A stretch of DNA of 64,000 nt from Marinibaculum pumilum (GCF_042646425.1 NZ_JBHRTR010000054.1:678003-742002), one strand, 5' to 3'. Counted from the stretch's first letter, positions 17,099 to 26,279 are shown. Notes: generated by a model from the sequence alone, not told the origin. A program made the numbers and translations.

Positions 17099-18100
17099 TC
17101 AGGCCGGCAGCGGCAGCCGGGCCAGCCAGTCCAGGGTCTCGGCGCGCACCGCGGCGGCGTCGGTCTCGTTCAGCACCTCGTGCCGCGCGCCGGGACGCAG
17201 CCGCAGGTCCGGCTGCAGCCTGCCCGTCCGGCGCATCCGTGCGGCCAGCGCGCGCACCGCCTTGCCCTTGCCGCCGACCGGATCCTCCGCGCCGGCGATG
17301 ACCAGCAGCGGCAGGTCCTGCGGCAGGCGCTGCAGGCTCCGGACGGCGGTCGCCTGCGACAGGCCGGACACCAGCGCCATCCAGCTGCCGATGCTGGCCC
17401 GGAAGCCGCACCAGGGATCGGCGATATAGGCGGCGACCTGGTCGGGGTCGCGGCTGAGCCAGTCGAAGGCGGTGCCGCGATCGGCCGGCCCGCGGTCTAC
17501 CGCCTTGGCGTAGCCGCCGAAAGTCAGCGCATGCAGCAGCGGCGAGACACCCCGCCGGCCCAGGCGCAGCGCCTCCAGCCGGGCGATGGCGAGGCCGAGC
17601 GGTGCGATCGGCGGCGGCAGGCCGGGCGGTCCGGAAAGGATCGCCGCGGCCCAGGGCGCAGCCGTCGGCGGCTCCCAGGCTTCCAGCGCCGCAAGCGACA
17701 GGACCGACCCCATGGAATGTCCGAACAGCAGGAGCGGCCGCCCGGGCCAGCGCGCCTGCGCCGCGGCCGCGACAGCGGCAAGATCGGCCACCAGGGCCGG
17801 CCAGTCGCCAGGCCCGTCGGCCATGTGGCCCAACGGGCCTGCCGTCCCGGCGCTCAGGCCGTGGCCGCGGATGTCATGGGCGATCGCCGCATATCCGGCG
17901 CAGTTCAGGTCTGCGGCCAGGGGCGCATAGCGCACGCAATGCTCCGCCAGCCCGTGGACGATCTGCACCACGGCCTTCGGCGCATCGACCGCCCACAGCC
18001 GCAGCCCCAGGTCGGGACCATCGCTCCGGCGCAGCCATTCCTCCCGTCCGGCACCGCCGGCGGGCGGGGCCAGGGGCGGTTCAGACGTGCTGCCCGCCAT
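17099..18100 (-). CDS. Alpha/beta hydrolase, monoacylglycerol lipase / lysophospholipase type
   Basis: A 333-residue hydrolase with the oxyanion block VQIVHGLAEHCVRYAPLA, the DIRGHGLS signature, the nucleophile elbow GHSMGS, an acid region AGAEDPVGGKG and a C-terminal His in GARHEVLNE. This is the pattern of the bacterial monoacylglycerol lipase and lysophospholipase (PldB-like) family. No signal peptide is evident, so it is probably cytoplasmic. Its first 20 bases overlap the end of the SDR gene upstream, which implies translational coupling. Confidence 0.87.
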   Translation of the reverse strand: MAGSTSEPPLAPPAGGAGREEWLRRSDGPDLGLRLWAVDAPKAVVQIVHGLAEHCVRYAPLAADLNCAGYAAIAHDIRGHGLSAGTAGPLGHMADGPGDWPALVADLAAVAAAAQARWPGRPLLLFGHSMGSVLSLAALEAWEPPTAAPWAAAILSGPPGLPPPIAPLGLAIARLEALRLGRRGVSPLLHALTFGGYAKAVDRGPADRGTAFDWLSRDPDQVAAYIADPWCGFRASIGSWMALVSGLSQATAVRSLQRLPQDLPLLVIAGAEDPVGGKGKAVRALAARMRRTGRLQPDLRLRPGARHEVLNETDAAAVRAETLDWLARLPLPA

Positions 18101-18833
18101 TGATGTGGATTTCCGCGCCGTTGACGTAGGAGGCCTGCGGCGAGCAGAGGAAATAGATCGTCGCCGCCACCTCCTCCGGCTTGCCCAGGCGCCGCATCGG
18201 GATCTCGCGCTCCACGATCTCCTCCGTGCCCGGCGACAGGATGGAGGTGTCGATTTCCCCCGGCGCGATGGCGTTCACGCGGATGCCGTGGGGGCCGAAA
18301 TCGTGCGCCATCTCGCGGGTCAGGGCGACCAGGGCGGCCTTCGAGGTGGCATAGGCGGCGCCCGCGAAGGGATGCACGCGCGAGCCGGCGATTGACGTGA
18401 CGTTGACGATGCTGCCCTTCGCCGCCTCCAGGTTGGCGAACAGGCCGCGCGCCAGCATCACAGTGGACAGCAGGTTGACGTTGTAGACCGTCAGCCAGTC
18501 GGCGATCGGCGTGTTCAGGGTGCCCAGCCGCTCCCCGTCCGGGCCCTTGGGAGAGATCCCGGCATTGTTGACCAGGGCATCCAGGCCCGCACCGTCGAGC
18601 CGCCGGCGCAGATCCTCGATCCCCGCCTCCAGCCCCGCGAGGTCGGAGAGGTCGAGGACGACATGGTTCTCCTCGCCGCCGTCCCAGGGGCAGTGTTCGG
18701 AGAAAGGTTGCCGGGAGATCGTGATGACCCGCCAGCCGGCCGCGCTGAAACGCTTCACGGTGGCATGGCCGATGCCCCGGCTCGCCCCGGTCAGGATGAG
18801 GTTGCGCTGACGCTCGTTCCGCTGCTCTGCCAT
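18081..18833 (-). CDS. SDR-family oxidoreductase
   Basis: A classical short-chain dehydrogenase of about 250 residues. The nucleotide motif is LTGASRGIGHATV, the NNAG motif is VNNAGISPKGP, and the catalytic Tyr and Lys lie in AAYATSKAALVAL with the preceding serine in VTSIAGSR. The DLSDL segment after the second strand (VVLDLSDL) binds the adenine ring. The substrate is unknown. It overlaps the downstream lipase start by 20 bases, so the two probably act in one lipid- or alcohol-related step. A GTG three codons upstream (18842) is a possible alternative start. Confidence 0.88.
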   Translation of the reverse strand: MAEQRNERQRNLILTGASRGIGHATVKRFSAAGWRVITISRQPFSEHCPWDGGEENHVVLDLSDLAGLEAGIEDLRRRLDGAGLDALVNNAGISPKGPDGERLGTLNTPIADWLTVYNVNLLSTVMLARGLFANLEAAKGSIVNVTSIAGSRVHPFAGAAYATSKAALVALTREMAHDFGPHGIRVNAIAPGEIDTSILSPGTEEIVEREIPMRRLGKPEEVAATIYFLCSPQASYVNGAEIHINGGQHV

Positions 18834-18887
18834 GGGCGGCACGCTATAGGAACGGCCGGGCCATTTCCACGAAATTGCGTGCCGCCC

Positions 18888-20828
18888 TCAGCCGCTCCCG
18901 GCGTGCTCCGGCCCATCTCCTGCCGGCGCCCGGTCGTTCCCGTGGCGGCCGGCAAGGCGATAGATCCGGGTCGCGTGCTTCTGGCCCCGCAGGCAGACCT
19001 CGGCCTCCTCTGCGAAGCCATAGCCCGCCTCGTCCCCCACGGCGCGGCGGGTCTCCTCCGACAGCAGGATCGTGATCTCCGCCCGCTCCGACAGTTCGCG
19101 CACGAAATCGCAGATGCGCTGCGCGGTGTTCACCGTATCGCCGACGATGGTGTAGTTGACCCGGGTCGTGCCGCCGATATTGCCGACCGTGACCGGGCCG
19201 CTGTGCAGGCCGATGCGCAGCCGCACCGGGGGCAGCCCCTCGGCGGACAGGCGGGTATTGTCGGCCCGCACCGCCTCCGCGATCGCCAGGGCCGCCGCAC
19301 AGGCCCGGCGGGCGTGGTCCGGCACCGCGTCCGGCGCGCCCCAGAACACCATCAGCCCGTCGCCCAGCATCTTGTCGACGGTACCGTCATAGGCCTCCAC
19401 GCAGTCCTCCAGCATGGAGAAATGCCGGTTCAGATAGGCGGCCACCTCGTCCGCCCGCATCGCCTCCGACAGGGCGGTGAAGCCGGTGATGTCGGTGAAC
19501 ATCACCGTCATCACCCGGTTCTCGCTTTCCAGGCGGTGGGAACTGCCCATCCGGACCAGACGGCGGACCAGCCCGCGCGGCACATAGCTGACGAACCAGC
19601 GCATGGCGTCCGCCATCTGGTTCATCGCCTGGGCGGTATCGTCGACTTCCCGGATGCGGCTGCGGCGCAGGCCCGGCACATCGTCGAAGTCCAGGCTGCG
19701 GATCAGGCCGGCCAGGCCGGCGAATTCGTGGAAGCGGCGGCTCAGCCGGCGTGCCGCCAGGCCGGCGGCCGAAACCGCAAGGATCAGGATCGCCAGGCCG
19801 GCCAGCGCCATGTTCAGCGCCCGGTCCAGGGCGGCATCCAGGCTGTCCTCGCGCAGGATGGAGCCGACCAGCCAGGGATCGGCGCCGGGGCGCTGCACCT
19901 CGCGGTACAGGTAGACATAGGTCGTGCCGTCGGCATGGCGCAGATGGCCGCGGCCGCCGAACACCCGGTCCGACCGCAGCCGGTCCACCAGGCTGCCCTC
20001 TTCCCAGATCTTGGCCAGGACCGGGTCGCCGACCTGGTCCAGGCTCGGCAGCGGGTGGGCGGCCCCAACGCCGGTGAAGCCGCGCGCGAGGTTCGGATGC
20101 GCCAGCACGAACTGTCGCTGCAGCAGGATGAAGGGCACCACGCCGTAGCGGTCATAGAGATCGTCGAAGGCCAGCGACAGGTCGGCCACCCCGATCACCG
20201 CCACCAGGACGCCGCCGCGGCCGTCCGGGCCGGCGACCGGCAGGCGATAGTTCAGCAGCGGCTGCTTCAGGCTCTCGTCCCAGAAGATGCGGCCCCAGCT
20301 GGGCCGCTCCTGCTCCAGCGTGCGCGCCAGAGCGGTGGCGGCGTCGGCGCCGCTGACCTGGCGGCGGCGTACCGCGATCCCGGTTTCCGAACTGCGGGTG
20401 ACACGGAGCCACGCCCCGTCCGGCGAAAAATAGTCCAGCGCGGTCAGGCCGGCATTGGCCGACAGCGCCCCGGCGAGGAGATCGATGAAGCCTTCGCCGC
20501 CCGCATCGCCTTCCGGCGGGGCGATGCCCTGCTTTTCGGCGATGTCGGCCAGCAGGCGGGTCTGGGCCGCCACCCCGTCGAAACTGTCCTTCAGCCGCGC
20601 CTCGACGATATTGGCGACCAGGGCGGCCTTCTCCCGCCCCATGTCGACCGTCGTGGTCGTGATGCCGCGATAGCCGAGATAGAGGACGGTCGCGACCGAC
20701 ACCAGGACCAGTCCGCCGGAAAGCAGCATCACCAGCGGGCCGATCGGCGCCCGCCAGCGCCGCTGCCAGTGGCGGAACAGGGCGCTCAGACGCCGCCTGC
20801 GGCCACCCTCTCCCGACTCTGTCTCCAT
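18888..20828 (-). CDS. Class III adenylate/guanylate cyclase with periplasmic Cache-type sensor
   Basis: A 646-residue membrane cyclase. A first membrane helix (about 31-52) leads to a large extracytoplasmic region (about 55-330) with Cache-like spacing (AWLRVTRSSETGIAVRR ... LVAVIGVADLSLAFDDLYDRYG). A second helix (LAGLAILILAVSAAGLAA) is followed by a HAMP-like segment and the cyclase domain. There FTDITGFTALSE and DGLMVFWG provide the two metal-binding aspartates, and VGDTVNTAQRI provides the transition-state Asn and Arg. KMLGDG has the lysine of adenylate-specific enzymes, so cAMP is likelier than cGMP. The signal sensed is unknown. Confidence 0.88.
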   Translation of the reverse strand: METESGEGGRRRRLSALFRHWQRRWRAPIGPLVMLLSGGLVLVSVATVLYLGYRGITTTTVDMGREKAALVANIVEARLKDSFDGVAAQTRLLADIAEKQGIAPPEGDAGGEGFIDLLAGALSANAGLTALDYFSPDGAWLRVTRSSETGIAVRRRQVSGADAATALARTLEQERPSWGRIFWDESLKQPLLNYRLPVAGPDGRGGVLVAVIGVADLSLAFDDLYDRYGVVPFILLQRQFVLAHPNLARGFTGVGAAHPLPSLDQVGDPVLAKIWEEGSLVDRLRSDRVFGGRGHLRHADGTTYVYLYREVQRPGADPWLVGSILREDSLDAALDRALNMALAGLAILILAVSAAGLAARRLSRRFHEFAGLAGLIRSLDFDDVPGLRRSRIREVDDTAQAMNQMADAMRWFVSYVPRGLVRRLVRMGSSHRLESENRVMTVMFTDITGFTALSEAMRADEVAAYLNRHFSMLEDCVEAYDGTVDKMLGDGLMVFWGAPDAVPDHARRACAAALAIAEAVRADNTRLSAEGLPPVRLRIGLHSGPVTVGNIGGTTRVNYTIVGDTVNTAQRICDFVRELSERAEITILLSEETRRAVGDEAGYGFAEEAEVCLRGQKHATRIYRLAGRHGNDRAPAGDGPEHAGSG

Positions 20829-20896
20829 GCTCTGCTTCGGGTCCTGTGACGAGGGAGAGCGACCACAGCGCGAGGCGACCGCCCCGCAGGCCGGTA

Positions 20897-21784
20897 TCAG
20901 TGCGTCATCAGGGCAGGAATCGGCGACCTGTTGAGCACTTCGGCCGTCACGCCGCCGAAGATCAGGCGGCGCATCTGGCTGCGGGAATAGGCCCCGAGAA
21001 CCAGCATGTCAGCGTTCAGTTCCCGCGTGATCCGTAGCAGCGCCTTGCCCGGGCCGGCCGGATCGCGGGTGACGATGCGATGGGCCGACGGCACGCCGTG
21101 CCAGGCGAGATAGTCGACCACCGCCTCGGCCGGCGGGCCGAAATTGCGTTCCGGCTCCACCCCCAGGATATGGACCTCCGATGCCGCCGACAGGAACGGC
21201 AGGGCGGCGGTGAGCGCCCGCGTGCATTCGATCGAGCCGTTCCAGCCGACCGCCACCCGCTGGCCGAAGCCATCGGGGACCGTGCCCTGCGGCACCACGA
21301 AGACCGGCCGGCCGGTATCCCGCAGCGCCGCCTCCAGCACCGGCGAGGGACCGTTCTCCGGCAGCGGCCGGGGCATGACGATCAGGTCCGCCATGCGGCC
21401 CCGTTCGGCCACCACCTCGTCCTCGCGACCGGTCGCATGCTCGTAGGAGACGCTGTAGGCGGAATGCGGCGTCCCATCGTCGATCGGCGGCGGCTCGGTG
21501 CGCCGCGGCGCGCCGACGGAACTGACCGCGGCCTCGTAGATCTCGTGGCAATGGGTGTTGCGCACCCGGCAATCGGCGGCGCTCGCCTCCATCACCTTTT
21601 CGATCATGCCGGCGGTCATCCCTTCGCCCAGGAAGGCGACCGCGTCGCGCGAATCGATGGCGGTATAGAGTGCCCGGACATGCGCGCCCCATCGCTGGCC
21701 CAGGCGCAGCGCGACCTTCAGGCTGTCGGCATCGGCCGGATGGTCGGTCATCGGCACCAATATGGTTCGACACAGATCGTGCAT
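20897..21784 (-). CDS. Tandem-domain universal stress protein (UspA family)
   Basis: A 295-residue protein with two Usp-like halves. The N-terminal half starts CRTILVPMTDHPADADSL. The second half (VAVGWNGSIECTRALTAALP) ends with the nucleotide-binding pattern LGAYSRSQMRRLIFGG-VTAEVLNRS, close to the G-2x-G-9x-GS signature but with the first Gly followed by AYSRS. It could bind ATP. UspA proteins act in stress resistance by poorly known means. It is 83 bases downstream of the phosphotransferase gene on the same strand. Confidence 0.85.
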   Translation of the reverse strand: MHDLCRTILVPMTDHPADADSLKVALRLGQRWGAHVRALYTAIDSRDAVAFLGEGMTAGMIEKVMEASAADCRVRNTHCHEIYEAAVSSVGAPRRTEPPPIDDGTPHSAYSVSYEHATGREDEVVAERGRMADLIVMPRPLPENGPSPVLEAALRDTGRPVFVVPQGTVPDGFGQRVAVGWNGSIECTRALTAALPFLSAASEVHILGVEPERNFGPPAEAVVDYLAWHGVPSAHRIVTRDPAGPGKALLRITRELNADMLVLGAYSRSQMRRLIFGGVTAEVLNRSPIPALMTH

Positions 21785-21867
21785 CGGCAGCGTCCCGCCT
21801 TGTCCTGGCCGGCATCGGCAGGGTTGTCCCCCGCCGCGGCGCCGGCGCGCCTCCCACGCGGCGTAGT

Positions 21868-23505
21868 CTACGCCATTCCCGGCGGGACGCGGAGCCATCC
21901 CCCGGGCATGACATCGCGAACCGCCGCAACCGTTGCGTCAATCCCCCCGCCGGTCGCCACCCGCGACCAGTCCAGCGGACCGATATCGTACGCCCTCTGC
22001 CGCTGCAGCACGGCCGAATCGGCGTCGGACACGTCGCCGTGGCGCGCCGCCAGCCGCGCTTCCAGTTCCGGGTCGGGCGCATCCAGCCACAGGCCGTGGA
22101 ACGGCACGCCGCATTCCCGCGCCAGATCCGCCAGCGCCGCACGCTCCTCCGGCCGGGCATGGACCGCATCGGCGATCACAGCCTGCCCCGCCTGCAAGGC
22201 CGCCGCCGCCTGCCGGCGGAGTTCGGCATAGACGGCCTCGCTCTGCCCGGCGGCATAGGCCTCCGTCGGCAGCTTCTCCGTCGGTGAGACGCCCCACATC
22301 GCCTTGCGGATCGCGTCCGAGCGCAGCACGACCGCGCCCGGGATGCGGCCCAGCATCGGCGCCAGGCGGCGGGCCAGGGTGGACTTGCCGGTGCCGGACA
22401 GGCCGCCGATGCCCAGCAGCACCGGCTGCGCGGGCGCCAGGAACGCGGTCAGTTCCGCCAGGTAGGCCTGCGCCGTTTCGGCCTGCGACCGCGCTGCCGC
22501 CGCATCCTGCTGGACCGCCGCCATGCTGCAATGGACATGGGTGCGGATCGCCGCGCGCAGGGCCAGGTAGAGCGGCAGCAGCGACAGCCCGTCCAGCCGG
22601 GCCGGCATGTCGTGCAGGTCCTCCAGCCAGAAGTTCAGCACCCGGTTCGCCTGCGCCGGCCTGCCGGCATGCCAGAGGTCCATCAGCAGGAAGGCCAGGT
22701 CGTAGAGGATGTCGATGACCGCGAATTCCTCGTTGAACTCGATGCAGTCGAACAGGCGGGGCTGGCCGCCGAAGAGGCAGATATTGCCAAGGTGGAGGTC
22801 GCCATGGACATGGCGGACGAAGCCGTCGCGGCGCCGCGCCTCGATGCCGTCGCGTGCCGCCTCGAATGCCGCCCGCAGCGCCTCTTCCGCCGCGGCGACC
22901 CGTTCCGCGTCCAGGATGCCGTCATCGTCATGGGCGTGGATCTCGCCCAGGGCGCCCTCCAGGGTCCGCTGCAGGGCGGGAACCCCGCCCAGGTCGCGGC
23001 GCGGCGCCTCCGCCCGGTGCAGGGCGGCGACCTGCCGGGCCACCTCGTCGCAGATCGAATCGGTCAGGCGTCCCGACTTCGCCACGTCGGCCAGCAGGCC
23101 GTCCTCGTCGAAGCGCCGCATCACCACCAGCCAGTCGACGACCGGGTGGCCACCGGCATCCGCCGCATCGTCGAGCAGGGCCAGACCGTCGCCGCGCCGC
23201 ACGATCGCGCCGGTCCGCAGATAGATCTCCGGCGCCGTGCGACGGTTCAGCCGCAGCTCCGCCTCGCACACCGCGCGTCGGCGGTCGACGGTGGTGAAAT
23301 CCAGGAAGGAGAAACGCACCGCCCGCTTGATCTTCAGGACATGTCGCTTGCCCAGGAAGACCGCCGCGGCATGCGTGTCCACCCGCCGGATCGGCGCGTC
23401 CCCCGGCTGCTCCAGGGCCGGCGGCCAGGCCGCAGGATCCGCCAGGGTGGCGAAGCTCTCGTCCTGGCGGCCGCCGGGGGCGCCGTCACCGTCGCGTCCC
23501 GCCAT
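21868..23505 (-). CDS. APH-like kinase fused to a P-loop ATPase (COG2187-COG0645)
   Basis: A 545-residue bifunctional protein. The N-terminal part is an aminoglycoside-phosphotransferase-like kinase whose catalytic loop is HGDLHLGNICL and whose metal loop is FDCIEFNEEF. The C-terminal ~180 residues form a second kinase with the Walker A motif GIGGLSGTGKSTLARRL and a downstream VVLRSDAIRK. The pairing is a recognised but functionally undefined bacterial protein. The substrate of either half is unknown, and it is not a known resistance gene. It starts 5 bases after the stop of the CDF transporter gene, so the two form an operon. Confidence 0.82.
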   Translation of the reverse strand: MAGRDGDGAPGGRQDESFATLADPAAWPPALEQPGDAPIRRVDTHAAAVFLGKRHVLKIKRAVRFSFLDFTTVDRRRAVCEAELRLNRRTAPEIYLRTGAIVRRGDGLALLDDAADAGGHPVVDWLVVMRRFDEDGLLADVAKSGRLTDSICDEVARQVAALHRAEAPRRDLGGVPALQRTLEGALGEIHAHDDDGILDAERVAAAEEALRAAFEAARDGIEARRRDGFVRHVHGDLHLGNICLFGGQPRLFDCIEFNEEFAVIDILYDLAFLLMDLWHAGRPAQANRVLNFWLEDLHDMPARLDGLSLLPLYLALRAAIRTHVHCSMAAVQQDAAAARSQAETAQAYLAELTAFLAPAQPVLLGIGGLSGTGKSTLARRLAPMLGRIPGAVVLRSDAIRKAMWGVSPTEKLPTEAYAAGQSEAVYAELRRQAAAALQAGQAVIADAVHARPEERAALADLARECGVPFHGLWLDAPDPELEARLAARHGDVSDADSAVLQRQRAYDIGPLDWSRVATGGGIDATVAAVRDVMPGGWLRVPPGMA

Positions 23506-23510
23506 GGCGG

Positions 23511-24509
23511 TCAGCCCGCCCGCCGGCCGGTCAGCGGACGCCGGGCCACCGGCGAATGGGGGCCCTCCAGGCCCGCCGGATCCTGGTGGATGATGATTTC
23601 CGCGCCCGGGAAACGCGCGCGGATCCGATCCTCGATCTCGTCCGCGATGGCATGGGCGGCCGACAGGGTCATGTTCGGATCCAGTTCCAGGTGCATCTGG
23701 ATGACGGGGATTGTGCCGGAATAGCGGGTGCGCAGGTCGTGCACGGCCTCGGCAAGCGGATGCGCGCGCACCACCTCCAGAATCTCCGCGCGCTTCTCGT
23801 CCGGCATCTCGTGGTCCATCAGGTGGTTGAAGGACTCCTGGAAGATGCCGTAGGCGCCGCGCAGGATCAGCGCCACGATCACGAGCCCGATGATCGGGTC
23901 GGCCAGGGTCATGCCGAAATGGCCGGCCAGCACCAGGGCCAGGATCACGCCGGCATTCACCATCAGGTCGGTCGCGTAGTGCATGGAATCGGCGGTGATC
24001 GCGACCGACCCGGTGCGCCGGGCGACAAACCGCTGGTAGCCGACCAGCAGCCCGGTGACGACGATCGAAAAGACGATGACGACGATGCCTTCGACGCTGT
24101 TCTCGACCGGCTGTGGCCGGATCAGCCGCGACACGGCCTCGAACAGCAGGAAGACCGCCGAACCGGCGATGATGGCGGCCTGTACCAGCCCCGCCACCCC
24201 TTCGACCTTGCCGTGGCCGAACCGGTGCTCCCGGTCCGGCGGCCGGGCGGCATGGTGCACCGCCAGCAGGGTCATCACGCTGGCCAGGCTGTCGAGCATG
24301 GAATCGACCAGGGTCGAGAGCATCGCGACCGAGCCGGTGGCGATCCACGCCACCACCTTCACGGCGATCAGCAGCAGCGCGACGCCGACCGAGGCATAGC
24401 CGGCCCGCTTGGTCAGCCGGATCGCCGCCTGGCGCGCCGCCGCCTCCGCCGACGGGGTCGCTGTCGCAGCTTCCGCTGTCGCAGCTTCGCTCTCCTCGCC
24501 CTGCGCCAT
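23511..24509 (-). CDS. fieF: Cation diffusion facilitator (FieF-like) metal efflux transporter
   Basis: A 332-residue CDF transporter exchanging divalent metals (Zn, Fe or Cd) for protons across the inner membrane. The transport-site pattern is DSMLDSL in helix II and DSMHYATDL in helix V, which is D-x3-D and D-x3-[H]-x2-D. FGHGKVEGVAGL follows helix II. The C-terminal cytoplasmic domain has HDLRTRYSGTIPVIQMHLELDP and HAIADEIE, which fit FieF (YiiP). It has a long Ala-rich N-terminal tail (about 28 residues). The metal is undetermined. It precedes the APH-like/P-loop kinase gene with a 5-base gap. Confidence 0.9.
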   Translation of the reverse strand: MAQGEESEAATAEAATATPSAEAAARQAAIRLTKRAGYASVGVALLLIAVKVVAWIATGSVAMLSTLVDSMLDSLASVMTLLAVHHAARPPDREHRFGHGKVEGVAGLVQAAIIAGSAVFLLFEAVSRLIRPQPVENSVEGIVVIVFSIVVTGLLVGYQRFVARRTGSVAITADSMHYATDLMVNAGVILALVLAGHFGMTLADPIIGLVIVALILRGAYGIFQESFNHLMDHEMPDEKRAEILEVVRAHPLAEAVHDLRTRYSGTIPVIQMHLELDPNMTLSAAHAIADEIEDRIRARFPGAEIIIHQDPAGLEGPHSPVARRPLTGRRAG

Positions 24510-24567
24510 CCGCTTCCGATTCCGTACGTCGACCTGTCGCCGCCTGTCGCCTCGTACCGGCGACCGC

Positions 24568-25158
24568 TCAGGGATAGAGCCGGGTATAGCTCCAGCCCTC
24601 TCCGTCCCGGGTATATTGTGCCCTGTCGTGCAAACGGAACTTCCCGTCCTGCCAGAACTCGATTCGGGAGGGGCTCAGGCGGAAGCCCGACCAGTGCGGC
24701 GGACGCGGCACCTTGGACACGCCGAAGCGCGCCGTCTCCGCCGCCACCGCCCGTTCCAGAGCATAGCGGCTTTCCAGCGCCTGCGACTGCTTCGAGGCCC
24801 AGGCGCCGATCTGGCTGGGCCGCGCGCGGCTGGCGAAATAGGCATCCGCCTCTTCCTCGGTGACGGGCGTGACGGCGCCCTCCGCCCGGATCTGGCGGCG
24901 CCGGCTCTTCCAATGGAACAGCAGGGCGGCCTGCGGGTTACCAGCCAGTTCGCCGCCCTTTCGGCTGTCGAGGTTGGTGTAGAAGACGAAGCCAGACGGG
25001 TCGGCGCCCTTCAGAAGCACCATGCGCACGCTGGGCAACCCATCGGCATCGACGGTGGCCAGCGCCATCGCGTTCGGGTCGTTGGGTTCGCTTTCCTCGG
25101 CCTCCGCCAGCCAGGCGGCGAAACACCGGAAGGGGTCGTCGTCGGGACCGGGAAACAT
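24568..25158 (-). CDS. pdxH: Pyridoxamine 5'-phosphate oxidase
   Basis: A 196-residue FMN enzyme that oxidises pyridoxamine or pyridoxine 5'-phosphate to pyridoxal phosphate. Signature blocks are present: PNAMALATVDADGLPSVRMVLLK (FMN phosphate region), FVFYTNLDSRKGGEL, ALLFHW, ASRARPSQIGAWASKQSQ and the C-terminal FRLSPSRIEFWQ with RLHDRAQY. It is slightly shorter at the N-terminus than the E. coli enzyme, typical for Alphaproteobacteria. It stands alone, 58 bases upstream of the CDF transporter on the same strand. Confidence 0.93.
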   Translation of the reverse strand: MFPGPDDDPFRCFAAWLAEAEESEPNDPNAMALATVDADGLPSVRMVLLKGADPSGFVFYTNLDSRKGGELAGNPQAALLFHWKSRRRQIRAEGAVTPVTEEEADAYFASRARPSQIGAWASKQSQALESRYALERAVAAETARFGVSKVPRPPHWSGFRLSPSRIEFWQDGKFRLHDRAQYTRDGEGWSYTRLYP

Positions 25159-25650
25159 GCCGCCACCTTTGCCTTTGTGTCGCCAGGATGCCCGGTCGCG
25201 GCGCTGCGACCGGAAGCGTGAATGCCGGCCGCGGCAGCCTTTCGGGCCATGGCCTTGAAATCGCCGCGTTTACGCGCTTATTCCATGCGGCAGCAAGCAG
25301 GCGGAGTCCAGAGGCCAGATGCGCCGGTATTCTGGCGCAGGGCCGGCCCGCCGGGTTGAGGCAGCGGTTCGATCCCGGCGGCGGAGCGTGTATCCTGGCA
25401 ATGTCGGGTTGCGCCGGCCGGAGGCGCCCGGGACAGGAATTCGCGCTGCCCGAAGCGTCTTCGGCAGGCGGCATCAGGACGTTCAGCCGTCGTTCAGGCT
25501 GGCGCCCGCAGTCTGTGTGTTCGAAAGTGTCGCCCTTTGGCGGGATCCGTCCGCCGGCGCGAAAATCGGTCGCGCGACTGCGCAGTGAAACATTGTCCCG
25601 CCGGGCCGGCCTGTCCTGGACGGCCGCGGGAAGCGAGGAGAGACGTAAAC
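25159..25650. other. 492-base divergent intergenic region
   Basis: Lies between divergent pdxH and the glycine-zipper lipoprotein. Reading frames here are short and lack good start sites. The noticeable element is a CGTTCAG direct repeat with 11-base period (listed separately). No RNA gene or repeat family is recognised. Confidence 0.5.
25480..25497 (+). promoter_or_regulatory. CGTTCAG direct repeat with 11-base period
   Basis: CGTTCAG at 25480-25486 and again at 25491-25497, one helical turn apart, about 155 bases before the lipoprotein ATG. OmpR/PhoB-type response regulators bind direct repeats with this period. The regulator is not identified. Confidence 0.3.
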
Positions 25651-26142
25651 ATGCTGAGCTTCGCGAAATCGGCGGCCGGCAAGGTCGCCATCGTGGTCGT
25701 CTCCGCGGGCCTCCTGACGGCCTGCGCCGAGGATACCGGAACGAAGCAGACATTCGGCACCCTGCTGGGCGGCGTCGGCGGCGCCGTTGCCGGCGCGCAG
25801 TTCGGCAAGGGCACCGGCCAGCTCGCCGCCGTGGCCGCCGGCACCCTGGCCGGTGCCTTCCTGGGCAGCGAGATCGGCAAGTCGCTGGATCGCGCCGACA
25901 AGCAGGCGATGTCTTCCGCCACCTCCAACGCGCTGGAGAACAACCCCTCCGGCCGGCCGGCGTCCTGGCGCAATCCGGACAGCGGCAACTACGGCACAGT
26001 GACGCCGACCCGGACCTATCAGGAGGCATCCGGCCAGTATTGCCGCGAATACCAGCAGACCATCGTCGTGGGCGGGGAATCCCAGAAGGCCTATGGCCAG
26101 GCCTGCCGCCAGCCCGACGGCAGCTGGAAAGTGGTGAACTGA
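25651..26142 (+). CDS. Glycine-zipper outer-membrane lipoprotein (17-kDa surface-antigen type)
   Basis: A 163-residue lipoprotein. The lipobox is LLTAC with Cys25 as the acylated residue. A Gly/Ala-rich segment with repeating small residues follows (GTLLGGVGGAVAGAQFGKGTG, then GTLAGAFLGSEIGKSL), which is the 2TM glycine zipper. The C-terminal RTYQEASGQYCREYQQTIVVGG and QPDGSWKVVN match the rickettsial 17-kDa antigen family (surface antigen/RT0821-Lpp0805). Function is structural and not well defined. A strong ribosome site (GAGGAGAGACGTAAAC) sets the ATG. Confidence 0.88.
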   Translation: MLSFAKSAAGKVAIVVVSAGLLTACAEDTGTKQTFGTLLGGVGGAVAGAQFGKGTGQLAAVAAGTLAGAFLGSEIGKSLDRADKQAMSSATSNALENNPSGRPASWRNPDSGNYGTVTPTRTYQEASGQYCREYQQTIVVGGESQKAYGQACRQPDGSWKVVN

Positions 26143-26211
26143 TCCAGCGCAGGGTCTCCGACCGGGGGAGGGACCGGCGGCCGCATCGAAGCGGCCGGCC
26201 GGACCTCTGCC

Positions 26212-26237
26212 GGCCCGCATCTGGCGGGCCTTCGTTT
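26212..26237 (+). terminator. Rho-independent terminator candidate after the lipoprotein gene
   Basis: Stem GGCCCGC (26212-26218) with GCGGGCC (26224-26230), a 5-base loop, then TTCGTTT. The tail is only partly T-rich, as is common at this GC content. Confidence 0.5.
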
Positions 26238-26279
26238 CGCACACGACGCCGGACGTCGCCGCGGCAATCGGAAAGACGG

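Noticed and set aside
21868..23505. Aminoglycoside-resistance kinase
   Set aside because: The APH-like half is fused to a P-loop kinase and is a widespread chromosomal protein; no resistance context is present.
23506..24348. Apparent N-terminal extension of the double kinase into the CDF transporter gene
   Set aside because: The extension is antiparallel-frame coding of the CDF gene. The kinase ATG at 23505 fits the 5-base gap after the CDF stop.
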